From assembly GCA_013399015.1 (NCBI GenBank), contig VWZX01002690.1:924360-988359 (forward strand): a DNA stretch of 64,000 bases. Direction: 5' to 3'. Numbering within the stretch: the first letter of the stretch is position 1; every line of letters begins with the position of its first letter. Shown piece by piece: positions 44,755-58,100 of the stretch. The translations under genes were made by a program, and so were the position numbers. The notes under the pieces were generated by a model, which saw nothing but the letters and a program-made list of their open reading frames with translations, had not been told where the DNA came from and did not search any database. This stretch comes from Galbula dea (Eukaryota; Chordata; Aves; Piciformes; Galbulidae).

Positions 44755-45932
44755 ACAAAATATCCACTCACAAAAAAGCACAAGCACAATCTTCATACTT
44801 GTGAAATGAGTTGATATTTCATATACAAAATAATTTCCACATAATCCCATATAATTTTATTTCATATAGAAATAGGTCATTATTACAACAGCTGTACAAT
44901 ACACTACTTTTCATTTAATAATTACATAAAATCTTTCTTAGAAACATATCAACAGAAAACATACAAAAAAAGCGAAAAGTGCATTTCTTTTGTTTCTCTT
45001 TCCCCCCTCCAAAGGAAAATTCACTCCTAAATGTTACCATGAAAGAGATATGTCAGAGTCTGCAGCATCCCGAGTCAGTGGGCCAAAACACAGTGCATAT
45101 TTCTCAGAGACTGGCAAGGGGGGGGAAACTTTAGGATGAAGAAGGATGCAGGTGGTACTACTGGAGAGTTGCATGGTTGTGCTCACAACTGGAGTTCCCC
45201 TTTGCAATCACAAGTCATACAGAAAAAGAGTCCAGTGTGGGTTGGGTTTGGTTTCTGTTGCTTGGCTTGTTTCTTAGGAATGAAGTACAGTTAGGGTAAG
45301 CTGCATAATACTTTTCAGATTCTAAATCAAGGGTTATGAGCTGGAGACCATCTTCACCAGTGACTGGGCTTTCTCCTCCATTGGATTTGCTAATTTGGCC
45401 ACGAGAATAAGGAAACAAACTTCTCTTTACAGAAAGTGCCTAGGTTTTGTCCTCTGTGCAGTTGTGCAAAATAATAACAATAATCATAACAAAAATAATC
45501 TCTTGTTCTCTCCTCGATAGACCTTTGACGCAGTGCTTTTCATACACGAAAGAAGAACTGAAACAGTGAAGGCCAAGTACCTCATGAGTCTGTCGGCAGC
45601 CTTTTGGGGTTGCCAGATAGCTTGCAGAGTGACACACCAGGGTCGGACACCTCCTCCCGTGCGCCCACTGACGGCGGAGGCTGCGCAGGACAGCGCTCCT
45701 CTTGGTTCGGCTCTGTCAGTACATCCTGCGCTCAGCAGACAGCGCAAGCGGGATCCAGCGTGCCGTGAAGGCGCTGTCTGGGGCAGTCTGCACTCTGTGG
45801 TGTACTTCTGTCGTAGAGCTTTGAAAGAAATGCTTGTGCAAAAGCCAGAACAGTAAGTACAGAGTCATTCTCTTCTGCCTCCCGTGCCCATTGGTTAAAG
45901 CTAATCGTGCATTGCTTGTGCTGGTGGGACTC

Positions 45933-46103
45933 TTATCGCAGTGGCTGGGGTAAGTTCGACGATTCTGAGACGCTATTGCTGCTTCTTGATGGTAGCTGCT
46001 GCTGCTGAGTCTGCTGATACCCCACGTTTCCTCGCTGTGGCGAGTAAGGTGGCAGGAGCAAGGAGTCAGGTTGCTCATTGTGCAAAGAACTTGGTGTTTG
46101 CAC
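45933..46103 (-). CDS. NPAS2: NPAS2 terminal coding exon
   Basis: Acceptor TCTGTAG on the minus strand, then VQTPSSLHNEQPDSLLLPPY, SPQRGNVGYQQTQQQQQLPS, RSSNSVSESSNLPQPLR and TAA (complement of 45933-45935). It closely follows the human ending, including SESS.LQ.P.R. Confidence 0.95.
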   Translation of the reverse strand: MQTPSSLHNEQPDSLLLPPYSPQRGNVGYQQTQQQQLPSRSSNSVSESSNLPQPLR

Positions 46104-49100
46104 CTACAGACAAAATAAAATTCATCGTGCTGTTCGATTCTTTCACAGCTTAAAGCTCTTCATCCTCAAGACACAGCGTGCTTAAAAATGCCACTGGTTT
46201 GCTGGCTTTTAGTTCTGGGGCTGTTTGGCAACATTACCTAATGCTAGAAGGAATGGACATAAATTGCAACAAAGAACATTACAGTTAGGCTCTGTGAAAG
46301 CTTTTCTAAGAGGAATGCACTGTCTAGGATTTGCAGGTTATCCTGAAAAGCCTGTTTAGGAACAGGGTGGGCAGACATGTCAGAAATGACCCAGAGGGAT
46401 GGCAGAAATGCAACAGGGGATCCTGGTGTACCTCATGCTGTCCCTTCTAGCCCTTCTTTGTTCTGAGTTGACAGGAGGGTGGGCCCTTGCAGTGGTGAAG
46501 TTGATGTGCATTTTGCAGATGCTTTCACTGGGAATGGTATCTGCCAGATATTTTTCATTAATTCTCAGCTATGATAAGGATTTCATTTCAATAACAAGAA
46601 TTTAGTCATTTGAGGTTGATGATACTCTTTCTGATGCCAGTGGATATGTAATCAGGTTTTACAGACCCAGTTCAGCTCCTTTTTGAGTTAATACAGAGAC
46701 ACCTCATTTCCCACCTTCCCCTTTACTTTAGTATGTGTTGAATTAAAGGGAAAAAAAAACCCCAAAGTATTTTTACATCTTCAAACCACCTGGTTCTTCC
46801 AGGCAATCTGCTCCAGTTTATTTTCTTTGCCATGTGGAGTTGAAAAAATTTGTTAATTTATAGGAGGGATCCAGATATCTGATCCAGATCTCATTTTATG
46901 TCAATGCTGGTAATTCAAAATCATCTTTTGACTTGTAAACCAAGCAAATTTTATACTGAATAAAGAGTACAGAATAAATCCTAAGGCAGCAATTTTCTCT
47001 GCCTAGAAATACACTCTAAGTACACCCAGGATAATCTGATTATGTTTCCAATGTATAGAATTAGTAATTTCCTTTTAAATATTCTGACTGCTCTCCCTGC
47101 TCCCTGACTATACTGGAAGGGTATGTGGCACTGGATCAGTGTCTCTAAAATAGCCATTTCTGCCATGATCAGGCTTCCACTGAAACCTGGGACCCCCTTT
47201 GACCAGCCCCTTCCCCTTATTACATTGCATGTCCAGTTTGCACGTGGTCCTCTTTGCCCTCCCCTACCTGCAGATAGCGTTGCTGATGCTGTTGGTGCTG
47301 GAGTTGCATAGGTGGCAGAGAGGATGGCTGGGAAGGAGGCGTAGTGGTGAACCCTTGGTTTAATGCTGCTTGTCCCATCAGTACGATCGGAGTGCTGCTG
47401 CTGGAAGTCTGCACTTCCAAACTCTGAAACATTTGTTGGCTTTGAGAATATCTGTGGAAGAAAAGAAGCAAAGCAATCAAGAACAAGCTGTTGGAAGCAA
47501 AGGTCTTTTCTTAGACTAGGGATGGAAGGCCCTAGTCTTCAGAAACAATTCCTTATAAAGGATTCTGCTGCACTAAACCTGCTAATACGAACGACAGCAC
47601 TGCTGGCAGCACTGTTCTTCCTTTCTCTGTGCATGAGCTGAACTTGGAGGGAAGAATACATCTCACCTCAAAATCCAGACCACATTTTAGATTCATTAAA
47701 ACATTCTTTATGCACGTTTTCTCTTCAGCCACAGCATTCACATCTCAAGCTCATTAAGCCAAGTGGCCTTTGATTCTGTATTGATATACTGAGCTCTGAA
47801 CTGCAGTGAGACAGAAGCAAATATACCTCCCATGCTGCTGCCTGTGGGGTGGCAATCTCTTGCAGAGAGATGGCTAGGGCTGATTACTTCTTAAGCTGCT
47901 CATATACAGATTGCCAAGTATGGTCAGCAGTTCTCATCGCTGTGAGCCACACTGCAGGAACAGAAGAAGCCTCTAGAAGTCCTTTGGAGTGAGCAGTGGG
48001 ACAGAAACAAAATACTCAGCTCCTCTTGCCAGTCTGCTTTTGGATAGCAAAACTTAAATACGTGTTGTTTTGTGGAAGGCTGTGGCCAAAACCACAGTGG
48101 AGCTGTTGCCAACCCAGCCTAATTCTGTTTATGCTGTAATGGGTGATGAGATCATAGTGTGGTGTGTGCTTGCTCAACAGCTGTTCAACATTAGGGGTTA
48201 GACAGAAATGCTACAGTCTGGGTGCTTGTACTAGGATGTGAGTTCCTAAAAAAAAAAAAGGTCCCATGGGTCAGTAAGTCTACATGAACTGGGAGATGTA
48301 TCTCTGCAAATCAGGCTTCTTTTATTTAGATAGTTAAAAAAGGAGATCTAAAATGTTGCACAATTAAAGTTGACAAATGTAACTGAAACAGCAATTGTGC
48401 TGTTTTAAACAAGAAGTACTGAACACCTCGATCTCTGGGGTAACACAAAATTGCTCCCAAAGTAATGATGTGCAAACGGTTGGTTGTTATTTTAGCAGTT
48501 CACAATCAAGTACAGTGACAAAAAACAGCTAAGGAGGAAAAAAAAAAAGGCATATTCTGGCTGATGTTTTCTGCTTCCTTCACTCAAATTCTGAGGAGAC
48601 AAACAACTGAGGTTTTCTGTTCAGCTGCTCTTCTGAGAGGGCTCAGGTGCAGGGGCCTGTTGGTTCTTTCAAGATCTGCTGCTGCAGGTGAGGCATAGCT
48701 CCACTGACATTACACCAGCATCTCACTGCCTGGAGAGTCAGAGCTTTCTTGGCACCAGTCATCACAACCAGGCCAGTGGTGACTTTCCCTCTCCCTTGCT
48801 GGGTCAGAAATTCCAGCGCTGAAGTGCTGTAAGGGAGAAAAATTCCCCAGCCTTGGCTTGTTAAAACGCCACTGGCACATTGTGTTTCTCTCTGTCATCC
48901 TTCCTGATGTGACCAGGCAGGGTAAGGCTGACCCTGACACTGGAAGGCAGGCTCAGCACAAGAACATGTTCTCCATATTTATAACTACTTGGTCATCTTA
49001 TTAAAGAAGGCTGTTTCCCCTCCAAAGCAGATTTGATGTTTTATCTTTGATGAGTCACGTACTTAGCCTGGGATCCCACCATGCTGAGGTCTGAAGGGTG

Positions 49101-52100
49101 TCTTGCATTGCAGGAGCCAGGCATCATGGGCTGTATAGGCTGGCTGAGCAACAGTCTGGCGCACAGGAAGAAGAAAAAGTGACACTGCTGTAACAGAAGG
49201 ACCACACAAATCCCACATTCTGTAAACAGAAACACGATGCTTTCGTAGGCACGGCACAAGGCTGAGTGCTGGGAGGTCCAACCTCAGCTCCTGGCTGTGA
49301 CAGGCACACCCTGGGTGCTGTGGGGTGGAGACTGGGGCAGCACGTGGCTCCTCTGGTCATGTAGGTACCCTGCTGAGAGGGTGGGCACTGGCATTTAAGG
49401 TCTTTTTCCAACCCAAATGATTCTATGATTTCAGAAGAGTGACATTTCTTTTGCTCCCGCTGCCGGGAAATGTCTTGTGTTTGAGTATTAATAGGACTTG
49501 AGTATATTTGGGTATTAATAGAACCTGAGTATCAGAATGTAGAGGTTTTTGATTCACATGCCTAGCTGGATGCCAAGGTGGATCCTTCACTGCCCACTCA
49601 GGGAAGCCTGAGGCCGTGAAGGACAAACAGACCTCCCACCACCCCAGAGCTGGGAGACGGGAGGCGGCACGGTCACCGTGACCACCAGGCCAGCTGGGTC
49701 TAAAGCCGTACCTGAGCTGCTGGTCGTGGCTGCAGCCGGGGCCGGGTGGTCCCGGGCCAGGGGTGCCACTGCCACCGGCGGGGGCTGCAGAGAATGGCGG
49801 GGCCGTGCCATGGGGGTTACGGCCTCCAGCTGGAGCCAGCTCCACGCTCCTCGCCGCCTTTGGGCCCTGGAAGAGAGAGTGGAGAGAGTGAAAGTCGAGC
49901 GTGGCCATGAGCGCTGCGTGGAGAGAGCCTGACGGTGTGGCAGGGTGCAACTGCTGTGAACACCTGGTGGTGGGCACACCTGGCTGCTGTCAGGATACAG
50001 CATTCCTGGAGCCTGCCCAGAATCCCTCTATTCCCTTCCTGCTGCCCCCCACGCTATGCTCTGCTGGCCTACAGAGCCCCTGAGGCCAGAGTGCTGTGAG
50101 AGCACGGTCACTCTGGTCATGCCATCAAGCAGTTGAGGAGACAACCAACCAACCCGTGAAGACAGGAGCAAAGGGAGGTGTGATTAGTGCTGCCATAAAA
50201 TCCTAATAATGGGAATAAACCTAATTTCAAGGCAGGTTGGCTGGGGCTTTGAGCAACCTGATTTAGTGGAAGGTGTCCCTGCCCATGGCACAGGATGACA
50301 CTAGATGATCTTTAAGGTCCCTTCCAGCCCAAACTATTCTGTGATTCTTGAAGAAAATAATGGTGTTTCATTTTATCTGGTGTTTTTATTTTAATAGAGA
50401 CAGTATCATACAGGTATGTAGGAGGTTAAAAGCTACAGTGGAGGGGGTGAAGATAATGGTGCAGCACTGTTTGCTGCACACTCAGGTGGCAGAAATAGGA
50501 TAGCAGAAATAGGAGCTATGTTTTCTGTGAAGAGAGGTACAACAGGTGGGTAGAAGAGCAAACCCTGGAAATGCCAGGAAACCAGCAGCAAGGAAAAAAA
50601 AACCTGTGGCAAACCTACTAGCTTTGACAGATCTCAGTTACTACTAACTGAGGCTGAACTTTCCTGGTGAAGGAATCTGTTATGCTCAGAACCTGAAGGT
50701 CTCACACAAATCTCAATGTACTCCAGCTGTGTGCCACCACAGCAGGCAGGTTCCATTGTATTGGGGGCGTTCAACTGGAGTCAGGGGGGCAAGCAGGGGT
50801 AACACTGATTTTGAGAGGTCACACTGCCAACACCACTATTCCCAGTTTTCAGAGTGGTCAGACAGGCCTCTTGCAGGATCATCTGAAGAACAGTTAAGTC
50901 ATCCACACCTTTTGCACACTCCCCTGCTCAGTTTTCAAGCTGAAAAAGGTGTTGAACTGACCCTCCTGGCTGAGGTCTTAAGAAAGAGATTTAAGGTAAA
51001 GTGAATGCTGCAGGAAGACTCTTTATATAGGCTGCCCTCAGATAGGGGAATAGGGAAGGAAAGGCACACAGAGGACTGACATGATTTTACTTGCTTCCTC
51101 AGTAACAGCTCAATGTCTTCTTTCCAGAGAAATGCTTCTCTATCCCAAGCAATGATTACCTGGCTCACTACCACGCTTGCTTCTCTCAGTGCTTGCTGGT
51201 TCGCTGCTTGAGAAGGTGCAATTTGCCCTTGAAGTTGAGGACTGGAGACAAGCTGCTGCTGAGAAATGGCCCCTGACCTCTGCTGGAGCTGTTGTGATTC
51301 TGGCTGCTGGGTATTGCTAAAGCTCAGGGATACTGTTGGCTGCTGTAGGAACATCTGAAAAAGAAAGGAGGAGGGTTTATTTACACAGCCCAGCTGTCTT
51401 GCATAATGAAGGTGACAGAATTAAACCCAAAGATGTATTCTAAAATAAAGTTATCACGTTTTTGGATTCACTGTGCATTTACTGCTGGTTGGAATTGACC
51501 TCTCTTCCCTACATTAACAATTCTGCTGTCTCTAGGTTCTTCATTTCTTGTTCTGCAAGTGCACTCATTACTCATGAAATGTGTCCTGAATGTGGACATC
51601 CTCTCCCCACAAAGCAGGCACAGCCCTCAGAAGAGCAGTTCCCTGCACATTCAATGTGTTCTGGAGCATCCTGACCAAAAAGAACAACTCCATGTTTTTC
51701 AGTCCTTTCATTTCTCCTATCAACAAAATCAGGCTGCTTTGCAGACAGGGCTGCTTTTGAATTTGTCTCTGGAAACTCAACACCTTACATAGAATTGTGT
51801 TGTCAAATGATTTTAATGAGGCCACAGTCAAGGCAGAGCTTCCCCATGCTGAATGGCTGTGCCCCTAGAATTGAGAAATGTGTAAACAGACAGTCACTGC
51901 CATTTATCTGATTTCCCATCAGGTAGTTGTCACCCAGTGTTATTCCTAACTGTGCCATGCATTTGACTTGTGCAAAAGAGCTAGCAGCTCCTCTGCTAGT
52001 GTTTCTGTAAATGACACACTCTCCATGTCTCCATGCACTGCAAGGTGAGGCTTTCATCCTTCAAAGTTATATTGCTTGGGAATGTTTGCTTTTCTAAGGG

Positions 52101-55100
52101 CTCTTTCTTTTATGATAGCTATAAAGAAGCAAAAGGCATCTTTTAAAGCTATGAATTATTAATGTCACAAGCTATCTTTGCAATAGTTCAAACCCAGCCT
52201 CTTGCCACCACAGGCTGTCCAAAGGTACACATGCCATGCAAGTTGAAGGCATTTTTGGATCTGATTCTGCACCACTGCTATCCATGTGGAACTCCCATTA
52301 ATGTAAGTGGAGCTACTTAGGGCTTAAATGAAAACACAATCACAATTATTCTCTTCATTATTCATCCATCAGTCTCCTGCCTAGCAGTACATCTGAGGTA
52401 CACTCAGTAATTAGTACACTTTCCTGCAGCTTATTGCTAGATTAGCAATTCCCTTAACTATTACATCCCCTCTGATTTTTCTTGGAAAAAAAACCCCATC
52501 CCTTCCTCCAAAGGAACCAGCACAATGCATTGCTTTTCTTTGCCTAAGTATGGGTTGACCCAGCATGTTTGTACTTATTTATCTGGCTTTTAAACCAGTT
52601 TGTATTTAAATGTGATACATTTTTAATGAATTTCTGAGTGCCAAGATTTTACTCAGAAAGAAAACAAAAGGTATGGAATTACATTAATCAGCTGGGAGAG
52701 GGGGGACAATTAATGAAAATGTTAATGGACCTAAAGCAGGGGCTTGTCTCAGGTGCTGTAGGCTAACCACATCTCAAAGATGTCTGGTAGAAATAAATGG
52801 GTCAAGGAACAGAGCTGGGGCTGCTTGCAGCAGGTCTGAAACTAGCTCTGAGCGTTCTCTTTTAAAAACACTGCTCACTGAGTTTGGAGCCATTACATAT
52901 CAGAAAAGACAGATGGTCTTGCAACTTCTGCCAAGTAAATAGGTCTTACTATGAATAAATTAAAGACAGGAATTATGAAAATTTGTTTTCTTGCTTATTT
53001 TCTGGAGATAGAAGCTAAGCCTTGGACAGGTTTGCTAAATGAACTCACTTGGTTTCTTCTAGCAATGAAACTGGTCACCATGGGTATGAAATCCAATAGA
53101 AAACATTTGATAGAAACTTTAAAACAGGTAAAGCAAGTGGTGAGCTTCAAAAATATAATGGGGAGTGTGAGCCCACTGGTACTAGCCAGATAACTGCAAT
53201 TTAAGGCTTTTAGGAAGATTACCTTAAGTGTCCTCCCTGTACAAGGTGCACAGTGCTGGAGAAAGCCTAAGTTCCCCCAGTGTAAAGTCAACATCTATCA
53301 AGGTGAATGTCAGGCAGGGCATGAACTTGCAGCAAATGACTTACTCTGCAGGGACCTGCCTGTGTGCATGCCTCCACTTCCAGATGAAGGCCAAGGAGCT
53401 TACCCTTGAAAGAAAGCAGAGTAACCTACTTTGCAATTAGCAGAGTGTGGCACTGGGTAGGAACAGCACAGTTAGTGGTTGGCAGCTGACACACAATCGA
53501 GTTTGTCCCAGTAAACCCATTTCCCTCGTTCATGTGTATGCACCCTGAGAGGGCTCTGAGTGTTTCATACCTAGGGACCCTCTGTTGCAGTATAATGACC
53601 AAAGTAGCATTATTACTGTCTGAACATGAATGTCCTGGAAAAAAAACCCAAGCTCAGGGCAGGAAGCAGTGGTGCCATTTAACCCATGTCCCTGCACAGG
53701 ACTAGAAGGCTCAAGATGCCTTATCAAAACAAGAGCTAACCTGAGAGAGGATCCAGGAGTGGAAATCCTACCTGCTAGTTAAGCCTAAAAGCAAGATCAT
53801 TTGTACAAAACTTAATGGTGTTTTTTTCATAATGTGCCTCTTTTGTGATAGTCCTGCCTGAATTACCCTGAAACACTGAAATACAGCAGCCTTAAATAAC
53901 ACCAGAAACCCCCTAATGAAGAATGGAATCTTTCCCAGCCTGAGCAAATCCAAGCAGATAAATTAGGAGCCCTCTAACTGCATTGCTGCTAATGACATGT
54001 CTCGTGGCTGGTTTTGTGGCCTGTAAGGTCAGTGAAGCATCCTGCAAACATTTTTTAATTGCCCAGCTTATCAACATCCTCAGCAAAGCAGTGAGGGAGA
54101 GGAGGGACCCTCTGACACCCCTGCCCCCTCATTCCAAGAGAGATGGTCCCTACAGCTAATGGATGAATCACACTGGCAAGACATTGTAAGGAAAATGGCT
54201 CTTTGACTCTGCCTGTCCTTTGGATAATCAGGGGATTACATCCTTTGGGCTCATCATTACAGGCATCAAGACTCTTTCTTTATGTAAAAGATGGAAAGAT
54301 GAAAAGCACAGCACTGGGAAGCTGAGATTCACTGCCTTCCAAGGGAGCCTGCTTTGCAAATGATGGGTGGCTGTGGCTGGTCTCCTTTGTAGTTCTCACA
54401 GGCTGGTCAGGCTCAGCCCTTCTGCCTTCCTCCCTATCTGCAATTCATTAACTAGACTGTTCAAATCTGGAGCAGACACAGCATCCTTCAGACTTCTGAG
54501 CTTACTTTTGCTGCTCTTCTCCTTCATACTTTCATTTGTCAGGAAGAGCAGTAACAGGGATTTAATGGAGCTTTGAACACTTTTGTTCAGGGCCCACAAG
54601 TCTCCTGCTAGTTTCATCTTTCATTGCACAAGGCTCTTGGAAGCAGAATCTACCACAGACTACCATGTTCAACACCTCTGGGTTGGAAAGTGTTTCTTGG
54701 TGGACTTGCCATTTTGAAGGTCTCTGAAGGAAATGAAAATGGGGATTAATTCTCCACAGAGCTACCTGTACAGTTCTGTGTGGAAGGGAGTGAACCAGTA
54801 GGGAAGATATGCTAATAAGTCAGCTAATGAGGGAAAACCAGAGCACACCTTCTCCTTTTCAGACAGCCTAATGGCAATCCCCCATACTTACAGCTCTTCT
54901 GCACAGAATATTAAAAAGAGAGCAGAAATGTGCTTGATAGTAACACTTGCCTGTTTGCCACCAGGCTTTGTAGCTCTGATAACAGACACAGATCGATGTC
55001 TGCAGCCATCCAGCTCCCTGAATGATGGAAATCTGGGCAGCAAAGCACGTGGTTGGATTTCTGATTTAACAGTTTACTCCTCACTGCCTGTGAGTTGCTA

Positions 55101-58100
55101 AAGTGTTGCATGCTAAAGTGTGAGGCTTTCTTTTAAGTTGCCCCTAGCAAAAGAAGACAAAGCTAGTTCCTGGTCTCTCTCTATCCCCTGCAACAGCACT
55201 GCAGTTTCTTTAACCTAGAGAAAGTGGGAAAAGGACAAGGCCCTGGCCATGAGGCAGCATGGCTGCTTGCACCTCATCACCTTTTGGATCACTCTGTGGA
55301 GACTGGAAGGCACCTGAACTACAGAGGATGATCCTCCCTGAACTTAATTGCCATTATCAGGCAGATATTTATGCCCTGCATTTCTGAGCTGCCCTCCATT
55401 CCCCCTGCCTCTCAGTTCTGCATCTGCAGTAAGTGGGGAAAATGGCCAGTGCTGACACCAGAGAACTTGTAGTGCTCTGAAAATACTTGGTCCAACCTAG
55501 TACAGACTTCGTGGGGGAGAGGATTGCCCAAATAGTGTAACTCAGAGCTACCAACTGGTATGGGGTGGACAGGACACAACTAACCACCATTTACCCACTA
55601 GGCCTCCCCTTCTGTCTGCTTGAGCTCCCTGTGAACATATCTGAAAATCTGTCCCAAAGTCTTTGGGTTATTAAATGCACCATAGCACATATGGGAGACA
55701 GCCATGTAAAAATAAAATCCAGTTCCTGCATGTAAGAATGTGCTCTGACCTTCTATTTTTGCCTGAATATGGGAAAAAAAAAGAGATGAGGGTATATGAC
55801 TTCACCAGGAGAAAGTAATGGTTTTCACCCAATTAAAAAGAGAGGAAGTGAGAATATCACATCTCTTGATATTCATAATAACAATAACAGCTTTCAGACA
55901 TATGACATGATTCTGAACTGAAGGTCAGATAATTGCAGACAAGACTCCCCCTTCCCATTAATCAAAGTCAGTGCAGAACCAATAGAAGAAATGCAGTGCA
56001 GTTAAACCTGGTCTATCTGTATGCTTATAGAGCACCAGGAACAGAGAGTCCTGCTTTGGGAGCCATCAGTGTTCTGCTGTCTTACAGCAGTGCACGTGCA
56101 GCAACTCAGGTGGCACAGTTCCTAATTTGGCTTCCCTGATCCCTTAATTGCCTAAACATCCAATCCCACTTTGTTTTAATGTGTGCAACTGCATTTCACA
56201 GCTGCTGCTGATGGGTGTGAGTCTATTTCTGTGGAAGGTGGGAGCAAAATTCCTGCTGACTTCAGCAGGTCCCAGGTCTTGTTGTTTGAGGCTTTCATGT
56301 CTGTGGCAGAGCTTGTCTTCTACAAAAAAAAATCCTGTTAGTACAATACTCCCAGTGGGTCCCCAAGGCAGCACTTCTAGCAAGGGTCATGGAACCTGGC
56401 ATTTCTAGTTAAATTAGGAGGAACATACCAGTTATTACCCTGCATTTAGAAAACTTCCATAAAACTGGATGATCTGTCCATTTGTCATTAAGTGAAACCT
56501 GTGATGTTCTGAACTGCTTTTGGTATGATCTCTGAGCTTTGGCAGAGGTAAGGGGTAGTGCAAAGCAGATAGTTGGTGAATTAAAAGCAGATACTGTACT
56601 CAGAGAATTCTAGCTCTGCCTAGGAGATATCAAAGGCAGAAGAAGAGCAGGTTCAGTCAGCTTCACCCTAAAGGCTTAAGCTGGTCCAGTGAAGAGCAAA
56701 ACTCAGACATCTCCCAGGTGTGAACAAATGAACATCAGCAGAGATTTGGGGAGTTTTAACATGAGAAGGAAATGAACCTCTTGTCCTCTGTATCCAGGCT
56801 GGTGTAGGGTCAGGAAAACAGGGAGAGAATGAACGAGATGAGCACTGCCTGAAGAGGGGCTGTTGGCTGAGGAGGAGCTGGACAGACAAGGTACTGAGCA
56901 CAAGTGATGTCGATGTGGAGCAAAGCAGTAACTGGATGGAAGCTGATGAACTGGAGAGACAATCATTGGCAAGTCTGAACTTGAACATTTTTCTACTATA
57001 GCTGCTCAGTCTGAAGACTCAGTAGACAAAATATTAAAATCATACTGCAAATGACCCAAACTCTCCTCCTCCTCCTCCTAAGGTTGAGATATTTCTTCCT
57101 TCTCTTCTTCCAGAGAGTTTTTAAACCTTTCTTGCCATAGGTTACTCAAGAGGCTTTCAGAGGGCAACATCCTCATTCAGATGAGCTAGTTTCCACATGC
57201 CCAGGTTTTCTGGACCCTGGAGCTAACCTGAAGTTGCCAACTCTATCAATGGCTTTGCTCTGCCCTTCCCAGCAGTCACTCACCTGTACACTGGAGTCCT
57301 GGACCAAACAGAGCTGCTCCTGTATCTTCTGGAGCTCCTCCTGCTGCCAGCGGATGTTGGCCTGCAGGATCCGGGTCCGCTGCTCTAGCTGGTCCTTGAT
57401 GGTCTGGAACATGCTGAACTGTGCTGAGAACTGAAGAAGAGAGGAAAGATGAAGTTGCAACTTTATCTCATTTAGGTTTTTACAGAGGTTCCTAGGATCT
57501 TCAGAAAAGTGTCAGTTGTACACAGGAAAGTGTCAGCTTTCCAGATACGGTCAAACATGGAAGACTAAGCCTGTGAGGTCTCTCTAATGGCACCAGTTCA
57601 ATCAAGGTTTGTTAAAGCAGACAGAAAAAACCCTACAGCAGTGGTTTTAGTCTGATTTCTTAAACAAACAAACCCAAAAATCAAAGTGATGGTGTCTGGA
57701 TCATGTCAGCAGATGTTCTGGTAGGGATGGGCTTGATGCAACCAGTCCAGAGAGGTTGTACAGCCCAGAGAGAGGAATCAGCACTTCTGGTCTGTGACAC
57801 CTCTCCATTAACATAGACATGTGAAAGAGCAAAGCTGGACCATGCCCCAGGAGGGATGTTTCTCTCCACCAGGTGCCACCCAGGGTGCCAGGGTTGCTCC
57901 CTCTCTGTAGGTGCTGAGGGGCTGCAGTCAGAGGAGGGGACCTACAGCTCCTGTGTCTGTCAGGACGGTCTCCCATTTCAGATATGATGATCAGAGGATG
58001 GACATCTCAGACATTCTGTTCCTACCAGTTTCATGGCAACAGGTAGATGGGGGAAGAAAAGAGAGCCTATTTATTTTTTAGCTGAGTTTCCTTTGAAACC

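Larger units (their letters stand above)
44605..45932 (-). other. NPAS2: NPAS2 3' untranslated region (end inferred)
   Basis: About 1.3 kb of non-coding sequence between the stop codon and a cluster of minus-strand AATAAA signals. The proximal third (about 45590-45800) is CpG-rich, while the distal part (44600-45000) is AT-rich with a short TA microsatellite at 44689-44702. The 3' end is inferred from signals only. Confidence 0.6.

Noticed and set aside
49423..50003. Long minus-strand frames around the GC-rich NPAS2 exon
   Set aside because: Only the part between the acceptor and donor (49866-49712) in one frame is coding. The rest is open because of base composition.
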